Shown here: in pieces, positions 57,627 to 64,000 of the stretch
Layout: every line of letters starts with the position of its first letter
How positions within the stretch are numbered: the stretch's first letter is position 1
Source of the DNA: Hymenopellis radicata
Lineage: Eukaryota > Basidiomycota > Agaricomycetes > Agaricales > Physalacriaceae
DNA: 64,000 bases
NCBI GenBank assembly: GCA_015501595.1
Contig: JADNRX010000068.1
Span: forward strand, 124,001-188,000
Reading direction: 5' to 3'
Notes under the pieces: model-generated
The model's database searches: none
Seen by the model: the letters and a program-made list of their open reading frames with translations, nothing else
What the model was told of the DNA's origin: nothing
Program-made: the position numbers and the translations under genes

Positions 57627-58163
57627 GAACGACGTGTCGAGGAAAATTTCCCGTGGTTGGTCGCCCGATTCTATGCCGGACTTGAGCCAGGAAGAATGTA
57701 AAACTCGTATGGACGCTCGGTGCGAGAAGAAGGAAAAGCGAGGTGGGCAGATCTTGTTTTCGTATCACTCGTTATCTAATCCCGCAGACATAACAGCACT
57801 CTGCCGGGCCCTTTGATGATACACATCCTTCCGGCAAATCCAACAGTCGCTTCCACCCCAAACGCGATCCAAGAACGGCACATTGGTTCAGGTGGTGCAG
57901 GATTCGGTGTGTCGAGGGGGGAAATGTAGCAGACGTCGGCGGTCCGTACGCGCTCAGATCAGGCTGCGAATTCGCATGTCTGCGGGAGATGGCCGGCGAC
58001 GCGCCAGAATAGATCGCGGACACGTCGTTTGTGCGCTATATATGGCGAGATCATACGGTCTCTCCCAAGCGCCGATGATGGACTCCCTTTGACATGCTGT
58101 TGACATGTATCTTCCCACGTACTGCTTTCCCTCCTACCACAACGTCCATCGCTCCCAACAGCA
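57627..58163 (+). repeat. Promoter-containing duplicated flank of NACHT copy 2
   Basis: Partner of 25963-26572. Shares TCAATGAACGACGTGTCGAG, GCCAGGAAGAATG, GGAGATGGCCGGCGACGCGC, the TATA region and the leader AACAGCAATGC. Left limit of similarity is about 57627, right after the small gene's stop codon. Confidence 0.75.
58037..58043 (+). promoter_or_regulatory. TATA box of NACHT-WD40 copy 2
   Basis: TATATAT in the same 19-base context as 26441-26459; the ATG follows 121 bp later at 58164. Confidence 0.6.
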
Positions 58164-59976
58164 ATGCGCAAAGTCGTTAAAGTCTTCAAGAAATCCCATA
58201 GCGGGAGCCGCGGATCTACTCCTGCGATCGACTGGAAAGGATCAGCCAAGGTCACATGGAGTGGTATCGAGATGATGTTGAAGAGAGCCGAGAAATGCCT
58301 GGACGGATCCCCATTCAAGACTCCCGTCGCCGCGGTTAATGCATTGGTTGCTCTTTTCCATGTAAGTGAATTCATGTTCCGTTGCTTGTTCATGAGCTGA
58401 TAAATTCCAATGTAGGATGTTGGCGATCGCAGTGAGGATATGCGCGACATGATATCCCAAACAGAGAAGCGCCTCGAGACCATCAACGCCGCACTAGTGC
58501 AGTCGGAATATCAAGTCGCAAACGAACGCATGGAGGAGTTTGCCAAGTACGTCGTAATGTGCCATTTGATAGTCCAACCTCATATTCTTTCCCTCAGAGT
58601 ACTCATTACACACGTTTCTAAACTTCGCGTGATGGCATCGAGGTCCCTTTTAACCCGTACCTTGACCAGCGACGATGATGTCAGAGCAATCAAGAGGGTC
58701 TTCCAAGAGCTGGAAGCAAGCACAAAGGACTTTCATGTGTGTATCTCCTTTGCTGACCCTACCCATCTATCCTAAAATTCTGGCTAGCTTGCCATATCCC
58801 TGAGTATCGAACACAATACCGCCGCCATCCTCTCCGATCTCCAACAACACCGCCTCGATGGCTTGCCCCGGGCTCGTCAGGCCCGCTATGATGCCGATGT
58901 CGATTCTGAGGCAGTCGGTGTCACACGCGGGGAGTGTACTCCTGGGACGCGGTCGAGATTATTCAGCGCCTCGTTGAGTGGGCGCGAACACCATCCTCAG
59001 AGAATTCGGCATCCATATACTGGCTGAACGGTTCGGCCGGGACGGGAAAGTCGACGATTGCGTACTCGGTGTGCAAGTCTCTCGATGCTGAAGATCCAAA
59101 CATCCTTGGTGCCTCCTTCTTTTGCTCTCGACAGCTTGCAGAGTTGCGAGAGCGAAAACATATCATCCCTTCCATCGTGTATCAGCTAGCTCGATATTCA
59201 TGCTCCTTTGCTACTGCCCTTCTCAAAGCAAATTTGGATGCTGCTGATTCCTCTGCTAAACAGATGATGGATCTCCTTGTTGGACCATGGCAGAAATCAG
59301 CAAGCAACCGCCTTCCAGACTTCCCTCCTTGTCTCGTCATTGTCGACGCTTTAGATGAGGTCCGAGGTGGCTGGGAATTCCTGAGCGAGTTGATCTCTAC
59401 CATCGAAGCAGGCCATTTAAGTGGGCTTAAGTTCCTCATCACGAGTCGGCGAGAGCCAAAGTTGGTTGAGAGGTGTACTGCCCTCACCTCTGACTTTGTC
59501 TGCCATCTTGAGGAGGTGACGAGAGATAATGTTCAGTGCGACATTCTTACATTTCTGTCTGCTGCGCTTCCCGATCTCTGTGATACACCTCAACTTCAGG
59601 TTCTAGCAGAGAGAGCTGATGGTCTCTTTGTCTATGCCTCCACTGCAGTTAGGTTCATCTTGCGAGGTTATCACAATGAGCGCCTTGGGCAGTTAGATAG
59701 TCTACTACAGGCCTGGCCCATGCATTCTGATAGTGTTGATATCCTCCCGTGGATCACCTGTATAGTCAAGTACTGCAGGATGTTTTCGCATCTGTTGGGA
59801 AAACACTTCGCCACAGTCGTCTTAGAATTCTATACACCATTCTATGCACAGAGGAGCCAGTGTCTATTCCAGTGCTCAGTGGTCTTATCTGCAACTCTGC
59901 ATGTGATGTGGATAGTGTTGTTGAGAACCTTCATGCCGTGTTATATGTGTCAAAGCATGATGGCCGCATATACTGG

Positions 59977-61160
59977 TAGTGAGTAGCGCGGGTGTCCCGA
60001 GGGTATTTCGGTTGGAACCCCTACCCGTACCCTCGACTTACCCGGTCCCGCAGTGCGGGTGCGGGTTACCCGCCAGAATCGTCTCGGGTTGGGCTCAGAA
60101 CTCCTCTTCGTGCCCGCCGCCGGCCCCCCGAGCAATTGTGCAGGGGTAGCGACGTGCACGATGCACATAACACACACAGTTGATGCCCACCCTGTTGTAT
60201 AGCAACAGGGAAGGGACACAACATGTGTACATGGGAGAAAATGTGGGGGAGATTCGGAAGAACGGCGCGAGAAGGTGGTACAAATTGAAGAAGAGCGCGG
60301 CGACGCAGGACAGGAGTAGTGAACATATCTAAATGAACATTAGAATATAACAGACAGATAAATGCACACCGTTTTTTGGGCTGGATGCGTCCACGACGCC
60401 GTCCAGCCCGCAGATCCATCACATCGCCGTGGCGCTCGCTGTCTAGCGATAAGGCGGCCCCGTGGTGAGGGCTTGGGCGCCGTGTGTCCTTGTTAAAACG
60501 GCGCCGTCGTGTAGACGAGTGCCGTGAGATTGGCGCCGTCGTGTAGACGAGTGCCGTGAGAGTGGCACCGTCAGTAGACGAGTACCGCTGAGCTCGCGCT
60601 CGCTGTCCAAGAGTATGGTGGCCTCGTCCCGAGGGCTTACACGTCGCGGAGGGTCGTCGGATTGGTGTCGTCGCGAAGACGAACACCAGAATGTGCCCCG
60701 GAACGTGTCCGAGGGCATAGCGGCCGGCGCAAAGCCAAACCGCGCCCAGAGAGCGAAGGAAACAAAGAAAACATGTCAGAGAAGCCCAGAACTTTTCTGG
60801 GGCCGACGAGCACGACACAAAGGTCGTGCTGTGGTGGTAAGAGCGAAAGAACTGAGATCGGATGAGATCGTTATCCGGCAACTGCCGGGACGTTCGGCGA
60901 TCTCGGCGATCATAGAAATTCTTTCGCTACGTCGTTTCTCGACGACTTCGGGCTCGTTTGAGCCTAAATAAAATTCAATAATTTACATAGAAATATATAT
61001 ACTCTAATTGTATTATGACATGTGGTCTAACTGGACCACGGCACGGGTAGCAAAGGGTTATGCGGGTTAGAGCGGGTGCTCGGACCGAGACCCCTACCCG
61101 GACCCTGACCCACCCGCATCCGTGACCCGGACCGGGTGCTCCGACCCGGGCTATTCACTA
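59977..61160. mobile_element. 1.18-kb non-autonomous hAT-like element, duplication TATACTGG
   Basis: Inserted after the YW codons that precede YHKSFYDF in copy 2. Left end TAGTGAGTAGCGCGGGT; right end GGGCTATTCACTA. Target duplication TATACTGG at 59969-59976 and 61161-61168. Same family as 40800-42129, with matching termini and internal blocks but many indels between them. Antisense open frames inside it are low-complexity and not transposase. Confidence 0.95.
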
Positions 61161-61766
61161 TATACTGGTATCATAAATCATTCTATGACTTTATGTGTAA
61201 CTCTGAGAGGAGTTCAACCTATACCTGCAATACCATTACTCAGCATGCCTTGCTTGCTGAAGAATGCTTTACTATTATGAAGCATGATCTGCACTTCAAT
61301 ATTTGCAACCTTCCATCTTCTTTCCTTCTTGACTCTGAAGTTCCAAACCTTACTGAGCATATCAACAATCATATTGCACCTCTTCTTTGTTACGTCTGTC
61401 GTCACTGGGCTGAACATCTTGACCATGGCTTATATGATGTGACAGTTCAAGTAGCAGTTATAACAAAATTACAATCATTTTGTGAAAACCAACTTCTTTT
61501 CTGGATTGAGACTATGAACATTATTGGCTATGGGGTGAGTGCTTAATAGCACTTAGAATTGCATATGAGGCTTTAAAAGTTGTGAGTTGCTTAAATATTA
61601 TTGAGCTGCTCCTATATATTAACTATATACAGCAATGTGAAATAGAGGATGAGATGGCTACGATACTATTGTCCAACTTGGAAGATATTCGAAACTTTGC
61701 AATAGCATTTATTACCAACTCTCTTGCAGCATCGACACCTCATCTATATATCTCTGCACTTGCTAT

Positions 61767-62920
61767 TAAGGAATAGCACGGGAGGATCCGCGGGTGTCGG
61801 GAGGGACACCCACGCCCGTGCCCGTCGCGGGTTAACACCCGTACCATATGGGTACGGGCTGCGCGGGTTCACGAACCCATGGGTCAGCCCATGGGTTCAC
61901 ACACTTAGAACACTACCAATCACCCAAATCCATTCATGTCCGATGAGCATCCCCGGGCAATGGCACGGGGACACTCAGCCGAGCATGATGTGGGGACTGA
62001 GGGTGATAGTAGTAGTGGCAGTGGTGGTGGGAGTCATTGTGCTCGACAGGCGAAGGCGACGCGTCTTTGCCGTCCATCTTGTCGTCATCCAGATGTTCAT
62101 GGACAGGTCGTCCCTGCTTTTGGAGGAGCATTTTCAACTGTGTCTCTCGGTCCTGCCTCCACGCCTAGCATATGACGGGGAAAGTCTCCAGGGCTGTCGT
62201 TAGCGCAGCCATCGCGTCCTGTTCTGGGGGGGGTGTTCTTGAGTAGACACGGACGCAGGTGGATTGGGCGACGTCTCCTGCAACGTCGCGAGGAAAGAAC
62301 TGCTCAGTGCTGAGCTTGGCAAGAACTGTGAGAAAATGAGAATACATACCATTGAGAAGATCGTAACGCGGAGTCACTGTGTCGCGGACTTTGATGTCAT
62401 CTCCAAGTATTCCTCCTCCTCCTCAAGATGTTGTCGCTGTCCTGCACCAGCCGTCGTTCTCGTCCTTGTCCAGGCGTCATCGTTGTCGTGGTTGTCGTCC
62501 TCCTTCTTTGCTGCTGTCACAGAGACAGCAGCAGTAAGTCTGGCGCAGAGCCAGGGCCAAACCAACAGCCCAGAGGCCGCCTGACGGTTGTCAGAGCGGA
62601 AGTGACGACGGCCGTCGCTCGCTTGGTGGTCATCGTGGTGGGAGAGAGAAGCAACGACTCGATCGAACGGTGACGCGTCATCTCGGATCTCGGCCCGAAA
62701 CGCCGGATCGCGAGAACTCAGAACTCGTCGAACAAATGGTAAATTGACTTTGAATATATTATTATACATCGTGTTGACATCGTGTACTCTAAATAGGAAG
62801 TACCAGTTGGCGCGGGTGCAGTGGGCTACCCACGGGTGTCTAGCTCACGACCCACACCCGTGCCCGCGCCAACCCGTACCCGCAACCCACGCCAACCCGC
62901 GCAACCCGTGCTATTCCCTA
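61767..62920. mobile_element. 1.15-kb hAT-like element of a second subfamily, duplication CTTGCTAT
   Basis: Inserted in the linker before the WD40 array of copy 2. Ends TAAGGAATAGCACGGG and CCCGTGCTATTCCCTA. Target duplication CTTGCTAT at 61759-61766 and 62921-62928; copy 1 has a single CTTGCTAT at this point (34119-34126). Terminal CGGGT/ACCCG repeats resemble the other hAT-like family, but the interior differs. No transposase. Confidence 0.95.
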
Positions 62921-63039
62921 CTTGCTATCTATAATGGAGAGTCAAAGCTTTTACATAAGTGGAAGCAAAGCTTTGTAGGTCTTTCAAGATTATTGGGTAA
63001 AAGAAGAAGAGAATATCTGGTGACTACAATTACAAAACA

Positions 63040-64000
63040 TAATGATATTATCACCTCTGCCTCATTCTCACATAATGGCCAGCATATTGTCTCTTCCTCG
63101 CATAATAATAATATAGTGCAAGTGTGGAATGCAGAGACAGGCAAAGAGGAGCTGATGCTAGAGGGGCATACAGATTCTGTCACCTTTGCCTCATTCTCAC
63201 ATGATGACACCCACATTGTCTCTTCCTCAGATGACACCACAGTGCGAGTGTGGAATGCAGAGACGGGCAAGGAGGAGCTGATGCTGGAGGGGCATACAAA
63301 TCGAGTCACCTCTGCCTCATTCTCACATAATGGTCAGCACATTGTCTCTTCCTCATATGACAATATGGTGCGAGTGTGGAATGCAAAGACAGGCAAGAAA
63401 GAGCTGATGCTAAAGGGGCATATAAATGGGGTCACTTCTGCGTCATTCTCACATGATGGTCGGTACATTGTCTCTTCCTCATATGACAGCACGGTGCGAG
63501 TGTGGAATGCAGAGACAGGCAAGGAAGAGCTAATGCTAGAGGGGCATATAAATGGGGTCACTTCTGCGTCATTCTCACATGATGGTCGGTACATTGTCTC
63601 TTCCTCATATGACAGCACGGTGCGAGTGTGGAATGCAGAGACAGGTAAGGAGGAGCTGATGCTGGAGAGGCTTACAAATCCAATCATCTCTGCCTCATTC
63701 TCACATGATGGCAGGCACATTGTCTCTTCCTCAGATGATAACACAGTGCGAGTATGGAATGCAGAGACAGGCAAGAAAGAGCTGATGCTAGAGGGGCATA
63801 CAAGTAGGGTCACTTCTGCCTCATTCTCACATGATGATCGGCACATTATCTCTTCCTCATATGACAAGACAGTGCGAGTGTGGAATGCAGAGATAGGCAA
63901 GGAGGAGCTGATGCTGGAGGGGCATATAGATTGGGTCATCTCTGCCTCATTCTCACATGATGATCGGCACATTGTCTCTTCCTCATATGACAATACAGTG
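63040..64000 (+). repeat. WD40 array of NACHT copy 2 (about 8 units, continues off window)
   Basis: 126-bp units with core TSASFSHDGRYIVSSSYD and VRVWNAETGKEELMLEGH. Two adjacent units (about 63416-63541 and 63542-63660) are identical over ~115 bp starting GGGGCATATAAATGGGGTC, a very recent unit duplication. The first unit has an extra residue (SSSHNNNIVQVW). The array is cut by the window end. Confidence 0.93.

Larger units (their letters stand above)
58164..64000 (+). pseudogene. NACHT-WD40 protein copy 2, transposon-interrupted, partial at right edge
   Basis: Close paralogue of copy 1 with the same intron positions and TATA. N-terminus MRKVVKVFKKS lacks the VATTQN array. NACHT retains GSAGTGKST, LVIVDALDEV and FLITSRRE. 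Lesions against copy 1: one base lost at ~58952 (CGCGTGTCG to CGCGGTCG), one at ~59748 before GTGGATCACC, and one at ~61532 in GGGG before TGAGTGC. hAT-like insertions at 59977-61160 and 61767-62920 carry clean 8-bp duplications; the frame would be kept if they were absent. The linker reads GESKLLHKWKQSFVG, then RLLGKRRREYL, then WD40 units to the window end. Where copy 1 has a TAG in the linker, copy 2 has CAG. Neither copy can make a full protein as written. Confidence 0.9.

Noticed and set aside
60066..60881. 271-residue minus-strand frame inside the hAT-like element
   Set aside because: Low-complexity Arg/Ser/His text, not conserved in frame in the sister element at 40800-42129; not a transposase.

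Overview
The window is nuclear DNA of a filamentous basidiomycete, most likely an Agaricomycete. Genes are split by many ~45-60 bp GT-AG introns, and the gene content fits that group: a FunK1 fungal-type kinase, NACHT-WD40 proteins, MYND-finger and F-box/LRR duplicates, Yta7 and an intron-rich GH27. No rRNA, CRISPR or bacterial-style operon was seen. Nearly all identifications come from reading spliced translations and recognising families; none was confirmed by a database search. || Layout. 1-20.7 kb is gene-dense: a MATE transporter cut by the left edge (-), a GH27 alpha-galactosidase, three tandem copies (A, B, C) of an unrecognised gene family (B is dead), a Yta7/ATAD2-type bromodomain AAA ATPase, and a FunK1 kinase. 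20.9-25.6 kb holds two tandem MYND-finger genes (-), then a relic mitochondrial DNA polymerase gamma fragment (-) head to head with a stop-ridden PPWD1-type cyclophilin pseudogene (+). || 26-42.6 kb is a transposon-wrecked NACHT-WD40 (NLR-like) locus. Its reading frame is broken by a TA-flanked MITE, a 4.75 kb element, and a 2.04 kb hAT-like element that itself holds a smaller hAT-like MITE. More elements follow at 37.8-42.6 kb. 42.9-57.6 kb returns to genes: mitochondrial ribosomal protein bL35m, an intron-containing tRNA-His, a stray copy of a piece of the window's own YTA7 gene, an AN1-finger protein, ATG12, two tandem F-box/LRR genes (one with a single stop), a mitochondrial RRM-like protein, an Spp2/GPKOW-like relic and a small acidic gene. 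58.0-64.0 kb is a second NACHT-WD40 copy, with a closely related promoter and coding region. It is broken by two further hAT-like insertions and three one-base deletions, and runs off the right edge. || How it fits together. Housekeeping genes (YTA7, ATG12, bL35m, tRNA, AN1, GH27, MATE) form a mostly quiet backbone. Between them lie fast-evolving tandem families (A/B/C, MYND, F-box, NACHT-WD40) in which one copy is usually damaged. The most striking material is the pair of NACHT-WD40 genes with near-identical 126-bp WD40 units. They serve as landing sites for at least six transposable elements whose ends and target duplications can be read to the base. Several single-base frame breaks lie in or next to short homopolymers, so some 'pseudogene' calls could be assembly errors; these are marked.
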